The translations under genes and the position numbers were made by a program. 64,000 nt of DNA from Corynebacterium kroppenstedtii (lineage in GTDB: Bacteria > Actinomycetota > Actinomycetes > Mycobacteriales > Mycobacteriaceae), in NCBI RefSeq assembly GCF_016894245.1, contig NZ_CP069792.1:186001-250000 (forward strand). Direction: 5' to 3'. The notes beneath the pieces were generated by a model. That model ran no database searches. It was not told where the DNA came from and saw only the letters and a list, made by a program, of their open reading frames with translations. Numbering within the stretch: position 1 is the first letter of the stretch; every line of letters starts with the position of its first letter. Below are positions 27,259 through 36,158 of the stretch, in pieces.

Positions 27259-27280
27259 ATGCCATCGTGAATGATGGCAT
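27259..27280. promoter_or_regulatory. Perfect inverted repeat upstream of sepH
   Basis: ATGCCATC and GATGGCAT are perfect arms around GTGAAT. It lies 46 bases before the sepH start, so it is in the promoter or 5' leader; it may be an operator or an RNA hairpin. Confidence 0.5.
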
Positions 27281-27325
27281 AAGGAATGGGAGTTCCATCC
27301 CGGCTTGTGTGACCAGGAGGTAGTA

Positions 27326-28873
27326 ATGCAGACAATTTCCCTCATCCCCGAGGAATGCACCGACGACTACCTGGTTTTTGCTACCTCGGAACCACACCGT
27401 TCCGATGTATCCTCCCCTGCAGCTCCCTCACCGGATTCCTCACAGGAGGACAACACTGCGCTAGCGCAATTCAATCTCCCCCTCACTGCAGCCACACGAT
27501 CTGCCCTACGCCGGTTACTGGGTGATGCCGCAGATGCCACTGGCTCAGCTAATTCCTCCAACACAGCTACCACGGCAGAAGGAGCCTCTCAGTTCGACGA
27601 CTCCGACTCGTCTCACGCAGACAGCAGTCCAGCCGTCGATAACGAAAAAGACTCCGATGATCATGCCACAGCGGACATTGCAGAATCAGACTCTGCAGAA
27701 TCAGACTCTGCAGAATCAGACTCTGCAGGATCAGGCTCCGTCACACCAGAACAGAGCGAATCGGTAAGGGCTTCGTCGACCCCGACCGTCGTCCTTACCC
27801 CACGAGAAATCCAGGCGCGCATACGCGGCGGTGAATCGATCGAAGACCTCGTCCGCGCCTCCGGGATGTCGCAAGGAAAAATTGAGCCCTTCGCGCATCC
27901 CATTCTCGCTGAACGCGAGCGCATGACCACTGTTGCCCGCCAATCACACCCCGTTCGACAAGATGGCCCCTCCACACTAACTCTTGACGACGTCCTCGCT
28001 ACCGCGTTCACGGCACGCGGAATGGACCTGTCGGAAGCTACGTGGGACGCCTACCGCAACGACGCCCGCCTGTGGATTATCACCTTGACCTGGGCATCGG
28101 GAATGTCCGATGTCACCGCGGAATGGAGTTACCATTCCGATGGGCTCTCAGCCACAACAGTGGCACGTAATGAAGCTGCAACGGAACTTGTCGACCCCGA
28201 CTTCGGCCGCCCATCGCCTGGCCGCGCATGGTCCCGCACCAGAAGCCAGGGAGGATCCACACGTTTCCCGTCGTCAACAAGCTCCGACAATCGCAGTCAG
28301 GAATCAGGACAGATCCACGGGCTGCACACCGATGGCGATCCTGACTTCGATTACGACGAAACCGCTGAGGACTTCGACGACGCCACCCCGAGCGCCTCCC
28401 CCTCGTCACCCAACAAGGAATCAGCCGATGGCGATGAACAGCCCGGCGCGGACACAGACGAGCAGTCTCACTCTCACCCGTCTCGGGCAACTGGTGGTCG
28501 CGGACGACGGACACAACGCCGTCGCACAGGGCGCATGGAAATCGTCGGACTCGATGACCACCGATCCAGGCGGGCGAATCAATCCTCGCCCAAAGGATCA
28601 CCGACAGCTAACGATCACCAACACCGCGGTGGTGGTCCGGCCAGCACAAGCGATGACTACGACGGTTCGAACAACGATCACGCATCCAATGGTCACGCTG
28701 GATCCTCATCCGACAATGAAGACGCATTCTTACAACACCCCGACAGCGAATCCCGTCCTCGTCGCCGTCGGAAAGCTGTGACTCCCCACTGGGAGGATGT
28801 CTTGTTAGGAGTGCGGACAAACCGGTCGGATCCCCCGCGCAACCGAGGCAACCACACCCGAGACCACGACTAA
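27326..28873 (+). CDS. sepH: Septation protein SepH
   Basis: 515 residues. SepH has an N-terminal DUF3071 domain (here split by a long Ser/Asp/Glu-rich insertion), a helix-turn-helix and a conserved C-terminal motif. The N-terminus (residues 1-20) and the segment FNLPLTAATRSALRRLL match the start of that domain. TPREIQARIRGGESIEDLVRASGM and the block to about residue 290 form the HTH. The C-terminal RRRRKAVTPHWEDVLLG is the conserved tail. SepH interacts with FtsZ and stimulates its assembly at division sites. AGGAGG lies 6 nt before the ATG. A 15-bp repeat at 27681-27740 encodes SDSAE-like repeats. Confidence 0.88.
   Translation: MQTISLIPEECTDDYLVFATSEPHRSDVSSPAAPSPDSSQEDNTALAQFNLPLTAATRSALRRLLGDAADATGSANSSNTATTAEGASQFDDSDSSHADSSPAVDNEKDSDDHATADIAESDSAESDSAESDSAGSGSVTPEQSESVRASSTPTVVLTPREIQARIRGGESIEDLVRASGMSQGKIEPFAHPILAERERMTTVARQSHPVRQDGPSTLTLDDVLATAFTARGMDLSEATWDAYRNDARLWIITLTWASGMSDVTAEWSYHSDGLSATTVARNEAATELVDPDFGRPSPGRAWSRTRSQGGSTRFPSSTSSDNRSQESGQIHGLHTDGDPDFDYDETAEDFDDATPSASPSSPNKESADGDEQPGADTDEQSHSHPSRATGGRGRRTQRRRTGRMEIVGLDDHRSRRANQSSPKGSPTANDHQHRGGGPASTSDDYDGSNNDHASNGHAGSSSDNEDAFLQHPDSESRPRRRRKAVTPHWEDVLLGVRTNRSDPPRNRGNHTRDHD
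27681..27740 (+). repeat. 15-bp minisatellite in sepH
   Basis: Three exact copies of CAGAATCAGACTCTG and one degenerate copy, in frame, encode a repeating Ala-Glu-Ser-Asp-Ser unit in the acidic insertion of SepH. Copy number may vary without frameshift. Confidence 0.9.
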
Positions 28874-28947
28874 GCTGGACACTGTCCACACAGAGCTGCC
28901 CGCACACCTGTGTGAGACGGCATATCTGTGAGTAACGGAGGGACGAC

Positions 28948-30042
28948 ATGGCTAACACGTCGGATTCATCTGGAACAAATTCCAGCACCGGCTTCACTCC
29001 CCACGGGTCTGTACCTATCGTGAAGTACCCGTTCCCCTCGGCTACGGTCACCATTTGGTGCACCAGCACAGCTCACCCCCGGGATGTCTTCGCCAATGAC
29101 CCCGCCCCCGATCGCGGGTTTGGTCGAAAACTGCTTGCCCAGCTCAACCCTCAATGGCCCGTCACCCACATGGGAGACTTTCCTCTTAATAGATCTACAT
29201 CGGCCGGCCACGGTGAAATCTATATCGGCGGATTCGACGGTGTGGCCGTTATTCAATATGTACCGGCATCATTTCCTGGCTACGAGTTTGATGTGTCGCA
29301 CCTGTCCTCATTGCCCATGAAACTGATCGAGTCGATTCCTGCCTCCGATATTTACGCTTTTGCCGCCGACGATCACAGTCAGCTGGGCGGATTCGCGCAT
29401 TGGCATGAAGGCAAATTAGAGCGGTCATTCTGCTCTAATCGCGTCTCCATCTTCGAAGACACGGGGCTGCCGGAACCCTTCGAAACGCCGTTTTGGGCCG
29501 GGGAACGATCACATGGTGCTCACCGTGGAATCGAGCTTCCCTTCGTTCCCGCCGAGTTGGCTATGGAGGCACTTCACTCCTGGCTAGGCCTTTCCTTGTC
29601 ATCGACGTCTATGGATGTTCCCGTCGCAGCATTCGCCATCGATGGTCGCCCTGCGTCCCGTCTACCCCTCGATCATGCTGCGGGGTCTTCTTCCCGGCGA
29701 GGGCACTCCCCTTTCCGACGACACACCACCACTGGCGACGGAAACGCCTCTCCTGACAATCCGCATCCGCGACGGGCAGATGACGAGGAGTGGATTGATG
29801 ACAGTCTCCCGGCCGATCATGATTCTGACTACGACGATTACGCTCACGTCCCGCCATTTTCCGTACGCGAATGGGCCGACATTGACCGCTCTGACGTGTC
29901 CGCGTTCGTGAAACGTGGCGTCGCTTTTGCTGGTCGTGCTGCCCTACGGGGAGGACAAGCGCTAGCTTCACTCCCTCACGCGGTGGGTGATCGCGTTCGG
30001 GCACGTGCGCGGAAGACTGGGCGTCGCGAACCACGCGATTAA
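28948..30042 (+). CDS. Hypothetical protein, DUF6928-like
   Basis: 364 residues. The first ~225 residues form a globular part with the sequence KYPFPSATVTIWCTSTAHPRDVFAND, then IGGFDGVAVIQYV, and WAGERSHG; a family seen in actinobacteria (I think DUF6928). The C-terminal ~130 residues are Ser/Pro/Asp-rich and end in a basic helix (VGDRVRARARKTGRRE). It has no signal peptide or membrane helix. GGAGGGA precedes the ATG by 6 nt. It is co-oriented with sepH and may be co-transcribed across a 74-base gap. Function unknown. Confidence 0.7.
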   Translation: MANTSDSSGTNSSTGFTPHGSVPIVKYPFPSATVTIWCTSTAHPRDVFANDPAPDRGFGRKLLAQLNPQWPVTHMGDFPLNRSTSAGHGEIYIGGFDGVAVIQYVPASFPGYEFDVSHLSSLPMKLIESIPASDIYAFAADDHSQLGGFAHWHEGKLERSFCSNRVSIFEDTGLPEPFETPFWAGERSHGAHRGIELPFVPAELAMEALHSWLGLSLSSTSMDVPVAAFAIDGRPASRLPLDHAAGSSSRRGHSPFRRHTTTGDGNASPDNPHPRRADDEEWIDDSLPADHDSDYDDYAHVPPFSVREWADIDRSDVSAFVKRGVAFAGRAALRGGQALASLPHAVGDRVRARARKTGRREPRD

Positions 30043-30109
30043 GTCCACGATCGCAGGTGTTCTTATCACCACACCGGCCGGGCCTCGGCGCCGCCACACC
30101 ATATCACCC

Positions 30110-31000
30110 TCAACCCACTATCGATGTTCGAGCGCGCTCATAAAACCCCATCGCTGCTGCGGTTGCAACATTCAACGAATCCGTCCCCGGGGACATCGGG
30201 ATGCGGGCCCTCACATCACTAGCTCTCATCGCATGTTCGGTTAAACCTGGGCCTTCGGCCCCCACCATTAACGCCACCCGCTGCGCGCCGTTCAGGGCTT
30301 CGGGCAACATGACCGCATCATCAGACGGAGTCAATGCCACACATCGGTACCCGCGCTGCTGTAGTTCCGACAATCCACGCTGCCACGTCGAACGGTTGCC
30401 ATCGAAATAAGCAAAGGGGACGCGCAGCACATGTCCCATCGATACGCGAACCACACGCCGGTAAAGCGGATCCGCGCAGCCAGCCCCAAAGAAGACGGCA
30501 TCCACGCCCAGCCCTGCAGCGTTGCGGAACAAAGCACCAATGTTCTCATGGTCGCCCACGCCCTCCAGCACGGCAACTGTCCCGCTCACGGGAGGCTGAT
30601 CAGGGCGGTCTCGTTGGGCATCCAGTTCATCAAGAACATCACTGATCGACGGCACGTCCACGCGGTTCGCCGATGCTAACAAACCACGGTGCATATCAAA
30701 GCCAACAACCTCCGCCATGACGTCGCGGGACACACACCACAGGGGGATATTGGCCTTCGCGATGGCCTCCGCGAGGTGAGCGTCGGCAAGAAGTGAATGA
30801 AGCTTAGCCCTAGTCCCCATGATGGCCCGTACCGGAAAACGCGAACGAACCAGACGGGGAACTACCAGAAGGCCTTCGGCGATCACGAAGCCTTTCCCAC
30901 CAGGCATATCAGGGCGCTTGTCCGAATGGTTGAGGTTTCGGAAATCGTCGAGCCTCGGGTCTGACGGATCGTCGATATAAACGACATCATGATCGTTCAT
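30110..31000 (-). CDS. SpoU/TrmH-type RNA 2'-O-methyltransferase
   Basis: 296 residues. N-terminal RNA-binding domain, then the SPOUT (knotted) catalytic domain with motif 1 (VGDHENIGALFRNAAGLGVDAVFFG), motif 2 (VALMVGAEGPGLTEHAM) and motif 3 (IPMSPGTDSLNVATAAAMGFYE). It should transfer a methyl group from SAM to a ribose 2'-OH in rRNA or tRNA; the target is not known. GGAGG precedes the ATG at 31000. The gene ends opposite the DUF6928-like gene. Confidence 0.88.
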   Translation of the reverse strand: MNDHDVVYIDDPSDPRLDDFRNLNHSDKRPDMPGGKGFVIAEGLLVVPRLVRSRFPVRAIMGTRAKLHSLLADAHLAEAIAKANIPLWCVSRDVMAEVVGFDMHRGLLASANRVDVPSISDVLDELDAQRDRPDQPPVSGTVAVLEGVGDHENIGALFRNAAGLGVDAVFFGAGCADPLYRRVVRVSMGHVLRVPFAYFDGNRSTWQRGLSELQQRGYRCVALTPSDDAVMLPEALNGAQRVALMVGAEGPGLTEHAMRASDVRARIPMSPGTDSLNVATAAAMGFYERARTSIVG

Positions 31001-31067
31001 TGTCGCCTCCACTCACTCACCGCGTTCTTCATATAACTCGAGTGTCCCTCATCTCACTTACGACCAT

Positions 31068-32561
31068 TTAACTCACGGCGTCCCGAATGGGGTCGATGCC
31101 GAAGTACACAACGAACAAGATTGCCACAATCCACATCAACGGATGCACTTTCTTTGCCCGTCCGGCTGCAGTTTCCATCACGGCATAAGTAATGAAACCT
31201 ATCCCAATACCGTTAGCAATGGAATACGTGAAGGGCATAACCACGATCGTTAAAAAGGCCGGAAGGGCCGTCGTGAATTGTGAAAAATCAATCTCCCGGA
31301 TTTGCCCCACCATCAAGGCACCCACGATAACGAGCACCGGAGCAGCCGCCTCTGTGGGAACAACCTCATAGAGCGGAGTCAAAAACATGGCAACCAGGAA
31401 TAGAACGCCAGTAACAACATTCGCCATGCCTGTACGGGCACCATCGGCAATACCTGCGGCAGAATCCACGAATACTGTGTTCGACGACGAGGACACCGCG
31501 CCACCGACAATCGCGCCGGTGCCCTCCACAACCAGTGCCTGCTTCATATCCGGCAAGACACCGGTCTCATCCACCAAACCGGCTTGCTTACCCAGGCCAG
31601 TCATCGTCCCCATGGCATCAAAGAAATTGGCCAGCACAAGTGTGAACACCAACAACGTGGCCGTCAGCACGCCCACCTCGGTAAACGCACCAACGAGGTC
31701 CACCTTGCCCACCAACGACAGATCCGGGGCTCCTGCCCACGAATCGGGAATGCCGGGGACCGCCAAGTTCCAACCTTTCGGGTTGGGCTGGCCATTCTTT
31801 ACTGACGCCCCCGAGTGAGTGAGCGCCTCAACAATCATCGCGATAATCGTGTTCGCCACGATGCCGATAAATAGTCCGCCACGAACATTGCGGGCCACGA
31901 GCACGCCGCAAATCAACAAGCCAAGCAGGAAAACGGCCGTCGGCCATGAAGCGATGGACCCGCCGATGCCTAGTTCAACAGGGACGGTGGTGTGGGCGGA
32001 ATCGGGAATGCGACGGACAAAACCACCGTCGACAAAACCGATGATGGCAATAAAAAGACCGATGCCGACAGTCATTGCTGTCTTCATCGGCGCGGGGATA
32101 GCGTTAAAAACCGCGACGCGGAACCCGGTGACGGCCAGTATCACGATGATGATGCCGTCAATAACAATGAGCCCCATCGCTTGCGGCCATGTAAGCCCTT
32201 CGGTCGACACCAAAGTGACCGCCACCAGCGTGTTAATTCCGAGGCCCGTCGCGATGCCAAAGGGATACCGGGCGATCAGGCCGAAGACGATGGTCATCAC
32301 ACCAGCGGCAAGAGCGGTAACGGCCGCGACTCGCGGAATACCCAGTTCCGTCCCGGTGTGATCGGGAACGCTCCCCAGGATAAGAGGATTGAGAAGCACG
32401 ATGTACGCCATCGCGAAAAAGGTCACCACGCCGGCACGGACTTCCGTACTCAGGGTGGATCCTCGCTCAGAAATGTGGAAATAATTGTCCAGCGCGGATC
32501 GTCTTTTCTTCTTCGACGACGGAGCCGTCGCCGCGTCCGTGGAGGAAGCATTGTTGGACAT
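31068..32561 (-). CDS. NCS2/AzgA-like purine permease
   Basis: 497 residues with about 13-14 membrane helices. The N-terminal region EVRAGVVTFFAMAYIVLLNP and later segments FFDAMGTMTGLGKQAGLVD and FTYSIANGIGIGFI are typical of the AzgA subfamily of nucleobase:cation symporters, which import adenine, guanine or hypoxanthine. The start at 32561 follows CAGGAG; an earlier in-frame start (32687) overlaps the next gene's promoter region. The gene is divergent from DUF2530 and convergent in spacing with the methyltransferase. Confidence 0.88.
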   Translation of the reverse strand: MSNNASSTDAATAPSSKKKRRSALDNYFHISERGSTLSTEVRAGVVTFFAMAYIVLLNPLILGSVPDHTGTELGIPRVAAVTALAAGVMTIVFGLIARYPFGIATGLGINTLVAVTLVSTEGLTWPQAMGLIVIDGIIIVILAVTGFRVAVFNAIPAPMKTAMTVGIGLFIAIIGFVDGGFVRRIPDSAHTTVPVELGIGGSIASWPTAVFLLGLLICGVLVARNVRGGLFIGIVANTIIAMIVEALTHSGASVKNGQPNPKGWNLAVPGIPDSWAGAPDLSLVGKVDLVGAFTEVGVLTATLLVFTLVLANFFDAMGTMTGLGKQAGLVDETGVLPDMKQALVVEGTGAIVGGAVSSSSNTVFVDSAAGIADGARTGMANVVTGVLFLVAMFLTPLYEVVPTEAAAPVLVIVGALMVGQIREIDFSQFTTALPAFLTIVVMPFTYSIANGIGIGFITYAVMETAAGRAKKVHPLMWIVAILFVVYFGIDPIRDAVS

Positions 32562-32650
32562 CGGAACTCCTGCACATGAGTGAAGCCGCACCGAGGAGCG
32601 CTTGGTACGGGTGAGATTTGGGACGGGTGGGGAGGAAAACCCCACAAGGG

Positions 32651-32656
32651 TAAGTT
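32651..32656 (+). promoter_or_regulatory. -10-like element, DUF2530 gene
   Basis: TAAGTT ends 7 nt before the GTG at 32664, consistent with a leaderless start. Confidence 0.35.
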
Positions 32657-32663
32657 GGCACGT

Positions 32664-32942
32664 GTGAGCCCTAAATTCCAATTCCACTCGAAACCGCTGC
32701 AGGACGTTACCCTTCCCCGGCTCCCCCGAGCCCTCGAAGATCCGCGGCCTGCTCTTATCGTAGGAATCATCGTATGGGTGCTGGGTGCGGTGTGTTTTGG
32801 ACTCACTCGCGGGTGGACTGACCAGTTGGTGTGGACCAGCATTATCGGCGCCATCACGGGTGTTTTAGGTTATGGGGTTTATATGTGGCAGCGAGAAGCT
32901 GTCCGCCGTGGAGCACAATGGGTTCAAGACGGTATCGATTAA
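32664..32942 (+). CDS. DUF2530 small membrane protein
   Basis: 92 residues, GTG start at leaderless distance from TAAGTT. Two membrane helices (PALIVGIIVWVLGAVCFGL and WTSIIGAITGVLGYGVYMW) joined by GWTDQLV, with a basic C-terminus. Such DUF2530 proteins are common in actinobacteria and no function is established. Its last 25 bases overlap the start of the following gene, so both are probably translated from one mRNA. Confidence 0.78.
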   Translation: MSPKFQFHSKPLQDVTLPRLPRALEDPRPALIVGIIVWVLGAVCFGLTRGWTDQLVWTSIIGAITGVLGYGVYMWQREAVRRGAQWVQDGID

Positions 32943-33832
32943 CCCTCATCACGATGCTCATCGGCATCGTTCTCATTACAGTTTGCGGGATGATCATTGT
33001 CGCGTCGTGGTCACACCACCCACCCACGTCAACAACGTCTGCACATGAGCCCGGAGCGACTCGCGGCTCTTCAGATACCCGCGGAGCCCCACACGGTTCG
33101 TCTATCTCGTCTTTAGCCACTCGTGGGACAATTCCGATCCGTTCGATCACAGTTCTTGACACACTTCCCTGGCCCAAGGACGCGTTCACCGAAGGATTAG
33201 ATCGCCTTCCGCAGGGGCAGACACTGGTGAGTACTGGCCGCTACGGCATGTCGGAGGTTTATTTTCTCAACGACGACGGCCACGCCGCTCATACTCACCA
33301 CCTACCGCGGAAGTATTTCGGAGAAGGAATCGCGGCAACGCCGACCTCTGTGTGGCAGTTAACGTGGAAATCGGGCCACGCTATCCGACGCGACCGTCAG
33401 TCATTGGCGGAGACAGGCTCAGCCCACTACGAGGGCGAGGGGTGGGGGCTGTGTTACGACGGCCATAGCCTTCTCATGAGCGACGGGAGCAGTAAACTCA
33501 CCCGGCGCGACCCTGACACGTTCGAGGAGCGTTCCTCGCTATCGGTGACATTGGATGGTCGGCCCGTCGGCAATATTAACGAATTAGACTGCGCTCACAA
33601 CCGAATTGTGGCCAATGTGTGGCATAGCGAGGAACTCATCGTCATTGACCCTACGAGCGGTCGTGTGACCAGCGTAATCGATGCGTCGGGATTGCCCCCG
33701 TCACGGGGCGCTACGGGTGAGAACGTGTTGAATGGCGTGGCCAGCGACCCGGCGGATCCTGCTGTTCTCTATGTGACTGGCAAGTTGTGGCCTCATTTGT
33801 ATCGGGTTCGCGTCGACGGCTTGGACGGCTAG
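32918..33832 (+). CDS. Glutaminyl-peptide cyclotransferase (bacterial QC, propeller type)
   Basis: 304 residues. An N-terminal signal-anchor (LITMLIGIVLITVCGMIIV) is followed by a Ser/Thr-rich linker. The catalytic domain contains FTEGLDRLPQGQTLVSTGRYGMSEVYF, GEGWGLCYDG, LMSDGSSKL and VANVWHSEELIVIDP, and NVLNGVA near the end. These are hallmarks of the Glu_cyclase_2 family, which converts N-terminal glutamine of exported proteins to pyroglutamate. ATG at 32918 with GGAG 4 nt upstream, inside the 3' end of DUF2530. Acts outside the membrane. Confidence 0.85.
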   Translation: MGSRRYRLTLITMLIGIVLITVCGMIIVASWSHHPPTSTTSAHEPGATRGSSDTRGAPHGSSISSLATRGTIPIRSITVLDTLPWPKDAFTEGLDRLPQGQTLVSTGRYGMSEVYFLNDDGHAAHTHHLPRKYFGEGIAATPTSVWQLTWKSGHAIRRDRQSLAETGSAHYEGEGWGLCYDGHSLLMSDGSSKLTRRDPDTFEERSSLSVTLDGRPVGNINELDCAHNRIVANVWHSEELIVIDPTSGRVTSVIDASGLPPSRGATGENVLNGVASDPADPAVLYVTGKLWPHLYRVRVDGLDG

Positions 33833-33959
33833 CGCTGGAGTAGACGTAGCTGCCCGTGGGCGCGGGCACCAACGTTTCGTGGATCCTGACTTACTGATTT
33901 GGCGGTTCCTGTGCATGTGCACATGCATGCCCATTCGACGATGGTGCAAGAATGGGTTC

Positions 33960-35438
33960 GTGAACAACCACGGAGAGCCGCCTACCCCTGGCGAGCTACA
34001 CGAGCCACCGGCCAATGACACAACACCACGGCCGTCTCGTGTTCGACGCGTGTTATCAGCTCCCAGGCGCCTAGTCGCTAGTTGGATCGAGGCCGACGGT
34101 GCGAAGGCGTCGGGACTGTCGTCGCTGACGTATACGACCATCTGCAACTCTGGTGTCGACGCAGCACTCGCGGTTGCTCTGGCGGGCACGCTATTTTTCT
34201 CTGCGACGACGGGTGAGTCGCGTGAAGGCGTCGCACTATATTTGCTTGTTACCATCGCTCCCTTCGCAGTCATTGCTCCGCTGATTGGTCCTGCGTTAGA
34301 TCGCGTTTATACGGGACGTCGCTTTGCGTTATCACTGACGTTCGCTGTGCGTATCATATTGACGGTGTGGCTGCTCACGAATTTCCACTCGTGGGTCCTT
34401 TATCCCGCTGCGCTGGGCATGATGGTCATGAGCAAGTCGTTCGGTGTACTGAAGTCGTCGGTGACACCACGTCTCATGCCACCGGATATTGATCTGGTTC
34501 GCACGAACGCACGGCTCACGATCTTGGGGCACATTGTGGGCTCGGGTGGAGTCGGAGCCATTGCGGCTGGGGTGTCTTTCTTGTTCGCGCCTCGTGAAGC
34601 GTTGTGGGTCATTATTGTCATTGCCCTCATGGGGTTGTATTCCTGCGTACTGATTCCACGGAAAGCAGAATCGTCGCCCGACGAGTGGACCACCACGTCT
34701 CCCCTGACGATGACGGGTGCCGCTCCTGCCGAGACCACCACTGACGCTGCTGATGGGACAGCAACCGATACTGCACCACCAGACCAGTCAGCGTCACAGT
34801 CTTCACCGCGTCGTTGGGCCGTCCGTCGACGCGTCACCCGTGCGGCCCAACAGCTTCATATCGTTCCTTTCCCCCACGACGCCAAGGCGTGTTTGTGGTC
34901 GGTCATGACCAGCCGGTCTGGCACTGGATTCCTCACGATTTTCGTCGCTTTTGCTGCCAAATCGACCCACGGGCTGAGTGCTTGGGAGCAGCTAGCAATG
35001 CTGGCCGTCGCGGGTGCTGCAGGAAGCGTCGGCACGTTCTCGGGGAATTTATTGGGCGCGCGGATCCCCCTCGGTGCACCACGAGTTACTGTGCTCACGA
35101 TTGCAGCTATTGCGTGGGCGACGGTCATTTCCGCAGCCATCTGGCCTGGGTTGGTGTGGACGGCAGTCGCGACCTTCGCGTTATCGCTGTCTAGTTCACT
35201 GTGCAAAGTAAGCCTTGACGCAACCATCCAAGAAGGCCTCCCCGAAGAAGCGCGATCCAGTGCATTCGGTCGCAGCGAAACGTTCGGTCAACTCGCGTGG
35301 GTGTTCGGCGGAACGATGGGAATTGTTCTTCCACCGCAACTTGGTACAGGATTTATCGCTCTGTCGATCATCATCGGCGTCGGTTATTTACGGACTCTTT
35401 TCCTCGCTGTCAAGGTCCCACATTTACGACGTCATTAG
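33960..35438 (+). CDS. MFS-type membrane transporter (function unknown)
   Basis: 492 residues. A hydrophilic N-terminus of about 45 residues is followed by about 11-12 membrane helices in two halves, separated by a Thr/Asp/Ser-rich cytoplasmic loop near residues 240-290. The GPALDRVYTGRR motif after helix 2 resembles the MFS motif A position. It corresponds to the MFS protein next to a DUF2771 gene in mycobacteria. The start is uncertain: GTG at 33960 is used; in-frame starts upstream at 33927 or 33879 are possible. Substrate unknown. Confidence 0.75.
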   Translation: MNNHGEPPTPGELHEPPANDTTPRPSRVRRVLSAPRRLVASWIEADGAKASGLSSLTYTTICNSGVDAALAVALAGTLFFSATTGESREGVALYLLVTIAPFAVIAPLIGPALDRVYTGRRFALSLTFAVRIILTVWLLTNFHSWVLYPAALGMMVMSKSFGVLKSSVTPRLMPPDIDLVRTNARLTILGHIVGSGGVGAIAAGVSFLFAPREALWVIIVIALMGLYSCVLIPRKAESSPDEWTTTSPLTMTGAAPAETTTDAADGTATDTAPPDQSASQSSPRRWAVRRRVTRAAQQLHIVPFPHDAKACLWSVMTSRSGTGFLTIFVAFAAKSTHGLSAWEQLAMLAVAGAAGSVGTFSGNLLGARIPLGAPRVTVLTIAAIAWATVISAAIWPGLVWTAVATFALSLSSSLCKVSLDATIQEGLPEEARSSAFGRSETFGQLAWVFGGTMGIVLPPQLGTGFIALSIIIGVGYLRTLFLAVKVPHLRRH

Positions 35439-35446
35439 CGTCTCGC

Positions 35447-35452
35447 TATTGT
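35447..35452 (+). promoter_or_regulatory. -10-like element, DUF2771 gene
   Basis: TATTGT ends 7 nt before the ATG at 35460. It argues for that ATG and against the GTG at 35451, which overlaps it. Confidence 0.4.
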
Positions 35453-35459
35453 GGACGCC

Positions 35460-36059
35460 ATGACCGATCCGGGTTCGTCCTCCAGCTCAGAACCAACACC
35501 TCAGGCCCCAGCCCGTCGTGGCCGTCGAAAGACAAAGGCAGAGCGACGTCGGGAACGACGCACCATGATCATCGTGGGATCTGTGATGGCTGTCATCGTG
35601 CTCGTCGCAATTGTCGGTGGAATTGCGTTCACGTATTGGGAACAACGACGCAATTCTGTGGATCCCACCACGGTCACGTTGTCTGTCACTGATTCCAAGG
35701 GGAAGAACGTCACTGCGGACCCCTATCAGGCCTGCGCCTTAGGTTCGACGGACTGCACGGAGAAATCGATGACAAAGATTTCTCTTCCCAAAGATGGGAA
35801 GGCCACTATCGACGTCCCCTCGACGGTTTCCGATACTCAATGGTCGTTGCTAACGATTTATGAGGACAATGCCAAGAATGACGAATCCGTTTACAAGGCG
35901 AAAGACAAAAAGTCGGTCACCATCGATGGAAGTAAAGGTGGTTCCCGACTGAAAGTCGCAGAGGTTCATGCCGTCCTCTTAGGCGATAAATCTCACGATT
36001 CTGATTCGTCTGATGACGAGGATGCCTACACCATGGTGTGGGCCATTTCCCCAGAATAA
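35460..36059 (+). CDS. DUF2771-like membrane-anchored protein
   Basis: 199 residues. A very basic N-terminus (RRGRRKTKAERRRERR, residues ~20-35) precedes one membrane helix (TMIIVGSVMAVIVLVAIVGGIAF), then an extracytoplasmic domain with a Cys pair (QACALGSTDC) that may form a disulfide and beta strands (DTQWSLLTIYED). This matches DUF2771 proteins; no function is known. Its stop codon falls in a 16-bp tandem duplication. Confidence 0.75.
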   Translation: MTDPGSSSSSEPTPQAPARRGRRKTKAERRRERRTMIIVGSVMAVIVLVAIVGGIAFTYWEQRRNSVDPTTVTLSVTDSKGKNVTADPYQACALGSTDCTEKSMTKISLPKDGKATIDVPSTVSDTQWSLLTIYEDNAKNDESVYKAKDKKSVTIDGSKGGSRLKVAEVHAVLLGDKSHDSDSSDDEDAYTMVWAISPE

Positions 36060-36078
36060 AGCTTCCCCAGAATAAAGC
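36047..36078 (+). repeat. 16-bp exact tandem duplication spanning the DUF2771 stop
   Basis: TTCCCCAGAATAAAGC occurs twice, head to tail. The TAA of the gene (36057-36059) is in the first copy. A further imperfect pair (GGAGAAATAG / GGAGAAATAA) follows to about 36108. Confidence 0.9.
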
Positions 36079-36158
36079 CTGGAGAAATAGCCTCTCGGAG
36101 AAATAATAATGTGCACGCCACGTGTGAAGGCTGTGCTACGCCTCAGGCTTCGAGATTA

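Noticed and set aside
28110..28781. Frame inside sepH (223 aa)
   Set aside because: Low-complexity Thr/Pro/Arg-rich product in another frame of sepH; a shadow of the Ser/Asp-rich coding.
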